59,053 nucleotides of DNA from Candidatus Methanomethylophilaceae archaeon (GTDB taxonomy: Archaea > Thermoplasmatota > Thermoplasmata > Methanomassiliicoccales > Methanomethylophilaceae). This document shows, one piece after another, positions 1-9,595 of this stretch. The notes beneath the pieces are model-generated. The model was not told the DNA's origin. It searched no databases and was given only the letters and a program-made list of their open reading frames with translations. The stretch lies in assembly GCA_017519045.1 (NCBI GenBank), contig JAFWTC010000078.1, positions 1 to 59,053 of the forward strand. Direction: 5' to 3'. The position numbers were made by a program, and so were the translations under genes. Each line of letters begins with the position of its first letter. Position 1 is the first letter of the stretch.

Positions 1-471
1 CCCCTGGTATATCATCATGAACAGGTCGCCGAGGTCGGCCTTGCGGACGCTGATCCTCCTCCCGTTCTTGTACGCCCCCTTCCCCTTCTCGGCGCAGATC
101 ACGTCGCCGGTGGCGAGATTGCGAAGATAACCCAGATACAGGTCCGAAAGCGACGACCTGCCCACGGCGAGCGACACCGTGTAGTACGGGACTGCTGCGA
201 TGGCGTTGGAGGTCCCGTCTATCGGGTCCATCACCAGCGTCTCCTCCGCCCCGTTGTCGACGAACCCTATCTCCTCGCTGAGGATGTTCACCGGGATCGA
301 GTTGCGCTGGATGTACATCATGGCGGCGTTCTCGGCCACCTTGTCGATCTGCGACGTCGGCGTGCCGTCGGCGCCCATGCAGACTTTCGCTCCCCTCTCG
401 GAATCGGGTATCTTGGAGATGGCCTCCTGGACCGCGTCGGCGATGAGGGACAGCGTCTCTAGGGTTATCAT
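1..471 (-). CDS. Inositol-monophosphatase/FBPase-family phosphatase (partial, 3' end outside window)
   Basis: The reading frame starts at ATG 471-469 and runs off the left edge, so only the N-terminal ~157 residues are visible. The signature DPIDGTSNA, preceded by an EEIGF segment, is the metal-binding core of the IMPase/archaeal FBPase-IV superfamily (Mg2+-dependent Li+-sensitive phosphatases). Members act on inositol phosphates, fructose-1,6-bisphosphate or NAD(P) phosphates; the substrate cannot be told from this fragment. An upstream ATG at 491-489 is in another frame and stops at once, which fixes the start. It is divergent from flpA. Confidence 0.85.
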   Translation of the reverse strand, partial: MITLETLSLIADAVQEAISKIPDSERGAKVCMGADGTPTSQIDKVAENAAMMYIQRNSIPVNILSEEIGFVDNGAEETLVMDPIDGTSNAIAAVPYYTVSLAVGRSSLSDLYLGYLRNLATGDVICAEKGKGAYKNGRRISVRKADLGDLFMMIYQG

Positions 472-553
472 GCGGCGAGCAATCGCATGCAGATAGATGG
501 TTCTTGCTCCCCGGACGGAGAATCGCTTATAGCGTACCGCCCGATTCACCGCC

Positions 554-1219
554 GTGCAACCATTGGATTTCACCGGCGGAAGGGTGTTCACGGACAGGGG
601 CCGCTTCTATACGGAGTCCCTGTGCCCTGGGAAAAGGATATACGGGGAGAGGCTGACGGCGACTTCCGGGACGGAGTACAGGGAATGGGACCCCCGCAGG
701 AGCAAGCTCTCGGCCTACCTCCACTGCGGCGGGAAGGAGTTCCCGTTCCGCAAGGACGGCAAGGTCCTCTACCTCGGAGCGTCCAGCGGGACCACCGCGT
801 CCCACGTCGCCGACGTATGCCCGGACGGGAGGGTGTTCTGCGTGGAGTTCGCGCAGAGGATGTTCAGGGACCTCGTGGGGACCTGCGGGACCCGGCCGAA
901 CATGATGCCCATACTCGGGGACGCCACCAGGCCGCAGGAGTACTCCATGTTCGTGGAATCCGTCGACGTGGTGTACCAGGACGTCGCCCAGAAGAGGCAG
1001 GCCGACATCGTCTGCGACAACATGGACGCGTTCGGCGCGGAATTCGGGATGGTGGCCGTGAAGGCCAGGTCCGAGGACGTCACCGCCTCTCCGGAGAGCA
1101 TATTCGCCGCCGCCGAGGAGAGGATCCGCGAAAGGGGGTTCCGCATAACGGATGCGAGGTCCATAGAGCCGTACGAGAAGTCGCACGAGATGATAGCGTT
1201 CCGCAGGGCGAGGGCATGA
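554..1219 (+). CDS. flpA: Fibrillarin-like rRNA/tRNA 2'-O-methyltransferase
   Basis: Archaeal fibrillarin, the SAM-dependent 2'-O-methyltransferase of box C/D sRNPs, which works with Nop5 and L7Ae on rRNA and tRNA. The 221-residue product matches the usual archaeal length. The SAM-binding loop KVLYLGASSGTTASHVADV and the following PDGRVFCVEF and GDATRP segments are the family's Rossmann motifs. The start is GTG at 554. Nop5, often adjacent in archaea, is not in view. The stop overlaps the next start (ATGA, 1216-1219), which suggests translational coupling to the Nudix/GrpE-like gene. Confidence 0.92.
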   Translation: MQPLDFTGGRVFTDRGRFYTESLCPGKRIYGERLTATSGTEYREWDPRRSKLSAYLHCGGKEFPFRKDGKVLYLGASSGTTASHVADVCPDGRVFCVEFAQRMFRDLVGTCGTRPNMMPILGDATRPQEYSMFVESVDVVYQDVAQKRQADIVCDNMDAFGAEFGMVAVKARSEDVTASPESIFAAAEERIRERGFRITDARSIEPYEKSHEMIAFRRARA

Positions 1220-2253
1220 GGACCGCCTATGCGGTGGCGTTCAGCGGAGGCCGCTTCCTGATGGTCTACAACGAGCGCCGCGGAGGATGGGAGATGCCGG
1301 GAGGGCACGTCGAGGAGGGGGAGACGTCCGCCCAGGCCGCCGCCCGCGAGTTCGAGGAGGAGTCCGGATACCGCATCGAGGTCCTGGAGGTCCGCGACAT
1401 AGGAAGCTGCGACGTGTGCGCCGCGGTCGTGGCCGGAAAGACGGGGGGCCCTTGCGAGATGCGGTCGGAGTTCTTCACGGAGCTGCCGTCGCCCCTGTCC
1501 TTCGGAAGGGAGGAGTACGAGGACACCGTGCCTTGGGCAAGGTCCGTGGTCGAATCGAAAACCGTTATAATCGCTCCGAACGATGGCGCCTCCATGGAAG
1601 AAGCGCCCGAAGAACTCGTTTTGGAAGAGACGGAGCAGAAGGAGGATCCTCAGACGGAAGAACCTCGGACGGAGGCCCCCGTTGAAGAAGCCGTTAAGGA
1701 AGAGGTCCAGGAGGCCTGCGACATCGACGGGATCCGGAAGGACGTCGAGGCCCTGGACGGGAAGATCGACGCCCTCGCGGACGACGTGCACAAGCTGGGC
1801 TCCATCCTTTCCGACAGGATGATGTCCCGCGACGTTCTGGCCCAGTTCGACAAGACCATGAAGGGGGAGCTCTCGGACGTCAAGAGCTCGTCCATACGCT
1901 CGCTCCTGGTGAAGATAGCGAACGTCAGGGAGAACGCCGCGTCCCTGGCGGACAAGATGCGCTCCGAGAAGGAGGCCGTGACCGCCGACGACGCCATAGA
2001 CGCCATAGAGAACTTCGGCGACATGCTGGAGGAGATCCTCCTCGTGAACGGCGCCGTGAGGTTCCGCGACGAGGCCGGCGCCCCCTACGACTATCCGACC
2101 CACAACAAGACCAAGCTCGTCGACACCGACGATCCGGCGCTCAACAAGATGATCGCCGAGGTAATGAGCTCCGGATACGTCCTGGACGGGAAGGTCCTGC
2201 TCCCGGAGAAGGTCCGCGTGTACCGCTACGTCGGCGAATCCGGAAAGGAATGA
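1216..2253 (+). CDS. Nudix hydrolase fused to a GrpE-like domain
   Basis: A 345-residue frame starting at the ATGA overlap with flpA. Residues ~1-125 are a Nudix domain with a complete Nudix box (G-x5-E-x7-REFEEESGY around residues 34-57), predicting hydrolysis of a nucleoside-diphosphate-linked substrate. After an acidic Glu/Pro-rich linker (~127-175) comes a coiled-coil-like stretch and a C-terminal part resembling GrpE: a YDYPTHNK-type segment, then SGYVLDGKVLLPEKVRVY, as in the GrpE beta-head. GrpE is the nucleotide-exchange factor of DnaK, and two Hsp70 genes lie nearby. No stop separates the domains, but a TTATAA at about 1565 and an ATG at 1593 could give a separate GrpE-like product. 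The last 28 bases overlap the convergent 983-residue gene. Confidence 0.7.
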   Translation: MRTAYAVAFSGGRFLMVYNERRGGWEMPGGHVEEGETSAQAAAREFEEESGYRIEVLEVRDIGSCDVCAAVVAGKTGGPCEMRSEFFTELPSPLSFGREEYEDTVPWARSVVESKTVIIAPNDGASMEEAPEELVLEETEQKEDPQTEEPRTEAPVEEAVKEEVQEACDIDGIRKDVEALDGKIDALADDVHKLGSILSDRMMSRDVLAQFDKTMKGELSDVKSSSIRSLLVKIANVRENAASLADKMRSEKEAVTADDAIDAIENFGDMLEEILLVNGAVRFRDEAGAPYDYPTHNKTKLVDTDDPALNKMIAEVMSSGYVLDGKVLLPEKVRVYRYVGESGKE

Positions 2254-5177
2254 CGTCGCAGCGGATGGATGAGACGATACCTGTTGTTATCCTCCGAATC
2301 GACGAAGAACAGCTTCATATGCTTGGCGGGCGACTTCACGGTCACCGCCAAGTTGAACCCCTTCATCTGCTGCGCGGGTATCTCCGCCAGGGTCCTGCCC
2401 AGAGTGCTCTTCAGAGGCATGGACCTGTCGTCCCCCCTCAGTATCATCGCGGGGATCTCCTTCACGTCGCCTGAGACCGTGATCTTGCAGGTGCATTTGC
2501 GGCCCAGGAGGGAATTGTTGAACGAGTACCTAATCACCGGCACGTCGCCCTTGGACGACAGGGACAGCCCCACGCCCTGCGAGCTCCCCTTGGCCCCGTA
2601 AAGGCAGTAGAGCTTCACGTACGTCCTCGGGAAGGGTAGCTTTATCCTGGCGTTCCCGTCGCGGGCGTACTTGTCCGGAAGGATGAGCGTCTCCATCTCG
2701 AAGTCCGAGACGCCGTTCGGGAACCTGTCGGACCTCATGGCCGCCTTTATCCTGTCGCATCCCGCCGGCCATTGGAAGGTGAGGATGCAGGAGTCCCCGT
2801 CCATCGTGGTCCTGACGTTGGTCACGTCCGCCAACGTGGAGACGAACGCCCCGTTGCCTATCACCGACGTGCCCCCGGAGGTTATGACCGCATAGACGTA
2901 GCCTACGGTCCCCGGAGGCAGGGTGAACGTGTATGCCCCCGTGTGGTTCTTTATCACGCCTCCCAGGCGCCTGGCGCTACGTCCGAGGTCCGAGGACATG
3001 CACGACGACATCCCCAGATCGCGGGACGGGTCGGAGATGAACAGCTCCGCGTCCTCCGAGGAGGTGAACTTGGCGATGAACCTGCCCCCTCCGTACGTCA
3101 CGACCAGGTCGGACACCGGCTTCGGAGGCGGCCTCGGCCTGCAGCGGACGACCGAGCCGGAGGTCCTGTAAGGGGTGGCCCTGCCGTCCGAATACTCCGC
3201 CGCGACCTTGTAATGGTAGTCGACCTCGCCGTCCGTGGCCTCCTTGTCGACGAAATAGGACAGCGTGCCCACGTCCGCGTACGGGACGCCCGCGGCGGCC
3301 GGGTCGGAGCCCTCGGCCCTGAACACCAGCACCCTGGAGCAGCCCCGGGGGACCTTGAAGTCCAGACGTATCCCCTCCTCCGCGGGCGAGGCGGAGACGT
3401 CCATGACCTCCGCGAACACGGAGATCGGCCCGGACAGCGCCGCGGAAGGCGACACGACCCCCCAGCGCTTGGAGAACACGGCGTAGCGGTACTCGGTCCC
3501 GTAGACGATCCCGCGGTCCACGATCTCCCTGTCCCTGGTCTCCGCCACCAGGTCCCCGTCGGTCTCGTCTAGAGGCGAGGAGCCCTTCTTCCTCACTATG
3601 AGGTAGCTCGTGTCCTCCGGAGGGGGCGACCCCATGGATATCAGGACGTTGCCGTCGTCGCTTTTCGATACGTCGGCGCGGGATGGCGGGGACGGACGGT
3701 TGCTCCTGAAATACGAGAGGAGGCCGGGATGGTCGGAGCACATGGACACCAGGTCTATGTACATCCTCTCCGAGCCCTTCGGGACCGCCTCGAACCTCCT
3801 GTCGACGTCCTTCACGATGGCGGAGTACCTCTCCCTCCTGTCCCTGACCTCGGTGAGACCGGGGTACATGCGGATGTACGAGTCGCACCTGGACACCGCC
3901 GCACAGTAGCGCTTGGACCCCTCCATGGAGTCCAGCTCCGAGAAGAGCGACTCGGTGTGCTTCACGAACTCCCTGGCGTCCCTCAGCAGGTTCTTGTCCG
4001 CGAACTCCTCGTAGCCCTCGAACTTGGCCAGGGTCGCCTTGACCGAGCGCAGGTTCCCGTGCTCCAGGTCCTCCCTGAGCCCCTTCTCCGCGAAGGGCAT
4101 GTTGGATATGAGCGAGAAGTCTATCCCGCACCCCTTGCAGTGGACGCTGAAGGACGGGTTGCGGACGCCGCATCTGGGGCAGTTGATCGCGACCGGCTTG
4201 TTGCAATAAGGGCAGAAATTGGTCTCGGCGTCGGCCTGGAAGCGGCATCCGCAGAATCCGCACACGGCGTACTCCTTGGATACCTTCGAGAAGTCCGCCA
4301 TTATCCCTTTGGAAAGACAGAACCTCTCCAGCTCGCGGAGGGCGTCCTCCACGTCGACGCCTTTGCCGGCGATCCTCGAGTTGACGAGCGCGATTATGTC
4401 CTGGTACCCCATGACGGAGACGCTGGACTGCAGCTCCGTCTCGACGGAATACATAACCGCGGCGGTCCTGAACGCCCTGTACGACTTCTCGTCGGCGAAC
4501 ATGGGCGTCAGCTTCTTCAGGACGGCGGAGTACTTCTCGGCCTCCTTGTAATGGGGGTTCTTCTGCTGCTTCTGGGCCCTGGAGGCTATCGTGTTTATGG
4601 TGGTCTTGAACGTCTCGAAGGACGTGGCGTCGGAGACCTTGGCGGGAGGGGCCTCGCTTCCTCCCTCCACGTAGAGATACCCTATGGCCTTGTTCGTCCA
4701 CGTCACCAGGTCGTCGGTCCCCAGCATTCCGAGGGTCCTGAAGGCCGTGTCGGAGCGGACGTCCTTGAAGTCGCTCTTGCTGACGGCCTTGATCCCCTTG
4801 AGCTGGCCCAGAGCCGACGTGCCGACGTTGTTCCAGCCCTTCTTCTTGACCAGGTCCATGATCTCCTCGGACTTCTCCTCGAAGAAGACGTCCGAGCCGT
4901 CGAGACGGTGGAAGAGATACGGCTGGATCGAGCCGGTTATTATGGAGAGGACCTCCTCCTTGGCCTTGGAGCGGCACTCCGGGTCGTCCAGGTCCTTGCG
5001 GCGGGACGGCAGGGCCTTGAGCGCCTCGTCCACGGCCTTCTTCTGCAGGACGGTCTGGGCCTTGGAGGCGCTACGGACCAGCTCCTGCCTCTTGGCCTCC
5101 ACCAGCGCGTCGAGCTCCGAAGGCTTGTACTCCTTGAACGGGTCGACCCCCAGTTCCTTGAAGCTTTCCGCGCCCAT
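2226..5177 (-). CDS. Large zinc-ribbon protein with fibronectin-like repeats, last gene of Hsp70/GTPase operon
   Basis: A 983-residue protein of no family I can name. Residues ~1-300 are mostly helical and charged. A double zinc ribbon at ~306-353 shows repeated CxxC pairs (CGFCG, CPYC, CPRCG, CKGCG). A helical region follows (~360-490), then several beta-rich segments (~500-970) with fibronectin-III-like features (EYRYAVFSKRWGVVSP and DYHYKVAAEYSDGRATPY strands). There is no signal peptide or membrane segment. The start ATG at 5177 lies 4 bases after the Hsp70-VWA stop. The stop is TAG, one of only two genes here not ending in TGA or TAA. It is probably a scaffold or target-recognition component of the operon (inference). 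Confidence 0.7.
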   Translation of the reverse strand: MGAESFKELGVDPFKEYKPSELDALVEAKRQELVRSASKAQTVLQKKAVDEALKALPSRRKDLDDPECRSKAKEEVLSIITGSIQPYLFHRLDGSDVFFEEKSEEIMDLVKKKGWNNVGTSALGQLKGIKAVSKSDFKDVRSDTAFRTLGMLGTDDLVTWTNKAIGYLYVEGGSEAPPAKVSDATSFETFKTTINTIASRAQKQQKNPHYKEAEKYSAVLKKLTPMFADEKSYRAFRTAAVMYSVETELQSSVSVMGYQDIIALVNSRIAGKGVDVEDALRELERFCLSKGIMADFSKVSKEYAVCGFCGCRFQADAETNFCPYCNKPVAINCPRCGVRNPSFSVHCKGCGIDFSLISNMPFAEKGLREDLEHGNLRSVKATLAKFEGYEEFADKNLLRDAREFVKHTESLFSELDSMEGSKRYCAAVSRCDSYIRMYPGLTEVRDRRERYSAIVKDVDRRFEAVPKGSERMYIDLVSMCSDHPGLLSYFRSNRPSPPSRADVSKSDDGNVLISMGSPPPEDTSYLIVRKKGSSPLDETDGDLVAETRDREIVDRGIVYGTEYRYAVFSKRWGVVSPSAALSGPISVFAEVMDVSASPAEEGIRLDFKVPRGCSRVLVFRAEGSDPAAAGVPYADVGTLSYFVDKEATDGEVDYHYKVAAEYSDGRATPYRTSGSVVRCRPRPPPKPVSDLVVTYGGGRFIAKFTSSEDAELFISDPSRDLGMSSCMSSDLGRSARRLGGVIKNHTGAYTFTLPPGTVGYVYAVITSGGTSVIGNGAFVSTLADVTNVRTTMDGDSCILTFQWPAGCDRIKAAMRSDRFPNGVSDFEMETLILPDKYARDGNARIKLPFPRTYVKLYCLYGAKGSSQGVGLSLSSKGDVPVIRYSFNNSLLGRKCTCKITVSGDVKEIPAMILRGDDRSMPLKSTLGRTLAEIPAQQMKGFNLAVTVKSPAKHMKLFFVDSEDNNRYRLIHPLRRHSFPDSPT

Positions 5178-5181
5178 CCCA

Positions 5182-7203
5182 TCACCTTATGCTCTTGTAT
5201 CCCCCGGAGCTGATCGTGGTCGCGATAGTCGAGAACGTCGCCGCCAGGCCGTCCACGCTGCTCATGAGGGCGGCCTCGTCCATGGAGGATATCATCTTCA
5301 GGAAGTCGTGGTCGGCGCTCCCGAACCCCACGGAGATGCAGCCTATGTCCTTCTTCATGCACTTCTTCGCCGAAGCGATGGCGTCGTCTGTGCAGTACCA
5401 GCATCCGTCCGTGAGCGTTATCTCGAATACCCTCATGTCGGACCGGGACGCCAGATCCAGGATCTTGTCGAAGGGGTGGGCCGAGTTCCCGCCGCCGACG
5501 TTGGTCGCAGCCAATTCGTCGATATGGCGCCCGACCTCGGCCGCGGAGCAGTTGGAGCACAGGACCTTCACCTTGTCGGCGTAGGCTATCACGGAGAACC
5601 TGGCGGTCGGCAGCATGTTCACGAAGTTGTGGGCGGCCGCGATGGCGTTCTTCTTCGGCCTGCCGGACATGCTCCCGGAAAGGTCCATGGAGAGGATGAC
5701 GTGCATCGGCACGATCTGGGGCTCCTTCCTCTCGATGGGCCTCCCCATCCAAGATATGTCCTCCGGGACCTCCCCCTTGACCATCCTCAGAGGAGTCCCG
5801 TCCTGGAACGCCTTGACGTTCACCATGCCGCTGCGGTCGTAGGAGTACTCTATGTCCACCTTGACTCCGCGCCCGTCGTTCTTCACGTCCTCGGCGGTGA
5901 CCATCTTGAGCACGGTGCACTCCAAGGGATGCCTGCTCTCGCCCTGCATCGTGTATATCTCTATCTTGTCGGTGAGGTTACCCGGCCTTATCTCGAAGCG
6001 GCGCTTCTCCACCGCCGGGATCTTGGAGCTGCGGCGGATGATTATGTCGTTGACGTAGGCAGTGCCGTCCTCATTCTCCGCCAGCGCGCCCAGGCTGTGG
6101 GCGATGGCGTCGCTCACCTTCATGAGGCGCCCCTCGCCGGAGACGGCCCTCTTGGATATGCGGCCCTCCTCCGATATTGAAAGAAGGGCTGCGCCCTTGG
6201 CCACGGCGGTGTCGGTGTCCTCGTTGATTATCAGGTGCACGCCCGTCGCCGCCAGCGCCCTCCTTATGGCGGGAAGGCGCGTGGACCCGCCCACTAGGAT
6301 GATGTCGGAGAGGTCGTCCCAGGCCATGTGCAGATCGGCTAGGATGCGCTCGCACATCGATATCGTGGACTCCACCAGGCCGGAGGAGCGGAACTCGAAG
6401 TCCTCGCGGGTGACCATGGCCACCATGCTCCTTCCCGCGAACCTCAACGGGACGCGGATGGGCGAGTTGAAGGTGAGCATCTTCTTGATCTTCTCCGCCT
6501 CCACCGAGAACGTGGTGTCGAAGAAGTCGTCCGTGGACAGGTCGATGGCGAACTCGTCGTAGAACTGCTCTACGAGGATCTCCTTCACCACGTCGTCCCA
6601 GTCCTTCCCGCCGAGGTTGGGGTCCCCCAGGGATCCGACCACGTCTATTGAGCCGTTCTCGATGCGGAGGATCGTTATGTCGAAGGTCCCTCCGCCGAGG
6701 TCGAAGGTCATGAGGGTGCCGTTCTTGGCGTTCTTCATGCCGTAGCATACGGAGGCGGCCGTCGGCTCGTGGACCAGCATCTCCACGTTCAGGCCGGCTT
6801 GGCGCCCGGCGTCGAGCGTGGCGCCCTTCTGGAGGTCGTTGAAATAGGCCGGGACGGTTATCACCGCGGACTCTATCTTGCGGCCCGTGCGCTCCTCCGC
6901 CACCTCCTTCATGTGCTTCAGGAGGATGGCCGACAGGTCCGTGGCCGTGTAGCTCCTTCCGTCGCATTCGAACTTGTATCCCGCGTCGCCCATGTTGCGC
7001 TTGAAGGACGACACGACGGTGCTGAGGCCCGCGGCCTGGAGCTCCCTGGCCTCGCGCCCCACCCTGATGTCGCCGTCGGCGAACGCGATGATCGACGGGG
7101 TCGTCTCCTCGTCGAACTCGTTCTTGATTATCACAGGCTGGCCGGTCTCGTCGACGTACGCCACCGCCGAATAGGTGGTCCCGAGGTCTATCCCTACCTT
7201 CAT
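5182..7203 (-). CDS. Hsp70-like ATPase with C-terminal VWA domain
   Basis: 673 residues. Residues ~1-345 are an Hsp70 nucleotide-binding domain: IDLGTTYSAVAY (phosphate 1), VHEPTAA, FDLGGGTFDI (phosphate 2) and ILVGGSTRLP (adenosine). Residues ~360-475 look like the beta substrate-binding domain (DIIIRRSSKIPA, YTMQGE). Instead of the helical lid, residues ~500-673 form a von Willebrand A domain with a MIDAS motif, DLSGSMSG, and ITLTDG. A chaperone ATPase fused to a metal-dependent protein-binding domain suggests ATP-regulated assembly of a complex. It sits 4 bases from both its upstream and downstream partners in the operon. It is probably cytosolic, as no signal sequence is seen. Confidence 0.88.
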   Translation of the reverse strand: MKVGIDLGTTYSAVAYVDETGQPVIIKNEFDEETTPSIIAFADGDIRVGREARELQAAGLSTVVSSFKRNMGDAGYKFECDGRSYTATDLSAILLKHMKEVAEERTGRKIESAVITVPAYFNDLQKGATLDAGRQAGLNVEMLVHEPTAASVCYGMKNAKNGTLMTFDLGGGTFDITILRIENGSIDVVGSLGDPNLGGKDWDDVVKEILVEQFYDEFAIDLSTDDFFDTTFSVEAEKIKKMLTFNSPIRVPLRFAGRSMVAMVTREDFEFRSSGLVESTISMCERILADLHMAWDDLSDIILVGGSTRLPAIRRALAATGVHLIINEDTDTAVAKGAALLSISEEGRISKRAVSGEGRLMKVSDAIAHSLGALAENEDGTAYVNDIIIRRSSKIPAVEKRRFEIRPGNLTDKIEIYTMQGESRHPLECTVLKMVTAEDVKNDGRGVKVDIEYSYDRSGMVNVKAFQDGTPLRMVKGEVPEDISWMGRPIERKEPQIVPMHVILSMDLSGSMSGRPKKNAIAAAHNFVNMLPTARFSVIAYADKVKVLCSNCSAAEVGRHIDELAATNVGGGNSAHPFDKILDLASRSDMRVFEITLTDGCWYCTDDAIASAKKCMKKDIGCISVGFGSADHDFLKMISSMDEAALMSSVDGLAATFSTIATTISSGGYKSIR

Positions 7204-7207
7204 CTCG

Positions 7208-9595
7208 TCACCTCTTGAACAGTCCGAAGAGGCCTCCCTTCTTCGGCTCCTCCTTGGCCTCTGGCTTCTTGGAGTCCTCCTTCTTCGCCTCGGGGTCCCT
7301 GGACGTCCTGGACAGCAGCCCCTTCAAGGGCCCCGGCTGCTCCTCCTCCTCGACGTAGTACTTGTCGAACGCCGCCTGGAGGTCCTCCGGCATCTGCTTC
7401 CTGACCTTGCGGGCGGTCTTGCGGTCCAGCCTGAGGGATGCGAACACGGCCTCGTCCGACGCCCCTATCGACTTCGCCGACTTTATGAACGCGGATATCG
7501 CGTCGGCGTCCTCGCCGGCTCCAGAGCGCGCTATCATCGTCTGCATGCGCTTGGCGGCCGCGTCCGGGCAGTCCTTGAACCACCTCATGCGGTCGGTAAT
7601 CCAGCTTTCGACGTTCTTCTGCGGAAGCGGCCCCTTGATGCACAGGGCGACGAACGCCTCAGGGTCCTGCAGGCAGGACAGGTCCAGAAGGCCGTCCACG
7701 GTGCCGTTGCGGCGTATCTCGTCGGCTGCCGCCAGCAGGCGTATGCGGGAGACGTCGTCGGCCGGCAGCATCCCCTCCATCTCCGGGAACATCCTCAGCG
7801 CCTCGACTGCGGCGGGAAGCGGCCCGTAGCTCGAGAAGTCGATGCTTTGAGCCAGGGCGGACAGGAGGCGTCTGGGCGCCTCGTTCCCTACGGACGAGGC
7901 CCTGGGCCCGATGAACGATATGGCGTGCTTCAGGTCCCCTCCGATCGCCCTCTCCACGTACTCCTCGGCCATGGTCTCCGCCAGATCCGTGGATCCGACG
8001 CCTATGGCCGCGTCTATGAACTCCTCCTTCACCGCCAGGCCGTCGGTCCTGGACGAGACCCCCTCGAACAGGGCGGAAGCGAGCGCCTGGTCCTTCTCCA
8101 GAGCGTATCCGAACACCTTCCCGAGCATCTCCTTGGGAAGCCTGGCCTCCATGCCGGCCATCTTGTCCTTCAGAAGCCTCTTGGCGGAATCCGGAAGCGG
8201 GGACCCGTCCCCGACGGCCGATATGAACACGTCCGCATCCTCGCACGCCGCCTCGGCGAAGGCCTCGCCGGGATCGGAATACCCGGAAAGCGCATCGGCG
8301 GCCTCCTTGCGGCCGGAGGCCATCCAATCCTTCAGGCAGTAGTATCTTCCGGCGGGGAAGTCCAGCATCCCCGCGGCTCCCAGGCGCAGGCAGTCGGATA
8401 CCGCGCCGGCGTTCCCGGCGTAGGACTCCGCGATGGAGCGCCCGTCCTCCAGACCGCGGAACGGCTCCAGAGAGCGGACCGCAAGCTCTGCCAGCATCCT
8501 GTCGGCCAGCGCCCGGTCCTTCACCGCCGACGCGGCCGCCTCCTTGTAGAACGCGGCGTCCCCGTCGTCCATGGCGCCCTTGACGGCGTCGTAGGCCAGG
8601 CGGATATCCTGGTCCGTCGCCGAGCCGATGACCGCCCTGAGGGCATCGGTGCACTTGTGGCAGAGCTCCGCCGGAGGGACGTACCCCTTCTCGCAGACCG
8701 AGAACAGATGATAGGCGTTGATCAGGCGCTTCCCGGCCTCGTTCCATCCCGTCCTGGACAGGAACGCGAAGAAGGCCTCCCTGTCGGAGCCCTCCGCGTA
8801 TGCGCCGTCCACGTAGGAGTCGAACAGCGGGTCCCTCTCGGACTCCTTGAGCCCCTTGACGGAGATCTTGAAGAGAGACACCTCGGGAGGCTGCGGACCG
8901 TCGTCGAATATCCCTGCGAGCTTGTGGAAGCAGCGCCCCGGCGTCCCCGTGTAGGTTATGAAAGGAACCGACTTGGACAGGTCCGGCGGAAGAAGCATGG
9001 TGGCGGCTGCCATCCAGTCGGCGTTGTCGTAGCCTTCCGCCACGAACACCCTCTTCAGCCTGTCGTCCACGGCGTCCAGCATCCTGTACGCCAGCTCGCG
9101 GAGGAACGCCTTGTCATGACCGGCGACGAACGCCTTCACGCGCCCCGTGATATCGGGGCAGGAGACCTCCATGGCCGGAAGGACCGGGGGAGCCACGGAG
9201 CAGTCCATCTCCTCGTAATGCATGTCGCCGCAGAATCCCTGGAACCCGAGGGCCTCTATCGGATGGAACGGAAAGCACGGATCCGTTATGGAATGCGATA
9301 TGAAGTTCCCCATCCTGGCGGGGTTGTCGTAGTCGGCGCCGGTGTAGACCTGCCTGGTGATGCACTCCGAGCCCGACCCGAGCCTCGCGAACCCCAGGCT
9401 CACGGGCATCCTGGCTATGTTCGGGTCGTCCGCCCCCGACACGGGGATGGATTCCGGAGCGGTGTAGAGGCTGTACTTCGCCTCGATCTCGGCCCTGTCC
9501 GCCGCGGACATCCCCGCCGATGTTGAGTACACGCCGTATCCCGCGGTGACCCCGACCCCGCTCCTGCATAGCGTGTATATGAGCTGCTCAGACAT
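7208..9595 (-). CDS. GTPase-associated protein of the GAP1 type
   Basis: 795 residues. The N-terminal ~170 residues (IYTLCRSGVGVTAGYGVYS, then SLGFARLGSG and ARMGNFISHSI) resemble the GAP1-N2 domain, defined computationally in bacterial systems where it is always linked to double or zinc-ribbon GTPases. The rest is helical and repeat-like (GAP1-M/GAP1-C-like) and ends in a highly charged Lys/Glu tail with GGLFGLFKR. It has no enzyme motif that I can recognise. The start ATG overlaps the stop of the upstream GTPase gene (ATGTCTGA, 9588-9595), so the two are almost certainly co-translated. The family assignment is from memory of motif patterns. Confidence 0.65.
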   Translation of the reverse strand: MSEQLIYTLCRSGVGVTAGYGVYSTSAGMSAADRAEIEAKYSLYTAPESIPVSGADDPNIARMPVSLGFARLGSGSECITRQVYTGADYDNPARMGNFISHSITDPCFPFHPIEALGFQGFCGDMHYEEMDCSVAPPVLPAMEVSCPDITGRVKAFVAGHDKAFLRELAYRMLDAVDDRLKRVFVAEGYDNADWMAAATMLLPPDLSKSVPFITYTGTPGRCFHKLAGIFDDGPQPPEVSLFKISVKGLKESERDPLFDSYVDGAYAEGSDREAFFAFLSRTGWNEAGKRLINAYHLFSVCEKGYVPPAELCHKCTDALRAVIGSATDQDIRLAYDAVKGAMDDGDAAFYKEAAASAVKDRALADRMLAELAVRSLEPFRGLEDGRSIAESYAGNAGAVSDCLRLGAAGMLDFPAGRYYCLKDWMASGRKEAADALSGYSDPGEAFAEAACEDADVFISAVGDGSPLPDSAKRLLKDKMAGMEARLPKEMLGKVFGYALEKDQALASALFEGVSSRTDGLAVKEEFIDAAIGVGSTDLAETMAEEYVERAIGGDLKHAISFIGPRASSVGNEAPRRLLSALAQSIDFSSYGPLPAAVEALRMFPEMEGMLPADDVSRIRLLAAADEIRRNGTVDGLLDLSCLQDPEAFVALCIKGPLPQKNVESWITDRMRWFKDCPDAAAKRMQTMIARSGAGEDADAISAFIKSAKSIGASDEAVFASLRLDRKTARKVRKQMPEDLQAAFDKYYVEEEEQPGPLKGLLSRTSRDPEAKKEDSKKPEAKEEPKKGGLFGLFKR

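Noticed and set aside
2226-2228. TAG at the end of the 983-residue protein as a pyrrolysine site
   Set aside because: Readthrough would only extend antisense into the GrpE-like gene with no conserved sequence; it is most likely a true stop.
2977-4977. Long open frames opposite or shifted within the 983-residue gene and elsewhere (for example 26493-28715 plus, 38092-39789 minus, 17307-18797 minus)
   Set aside because: They are Arg/Gly/Pro-rich, lack motifs and lie on real genes with clear families; they result from high GC at third positions.
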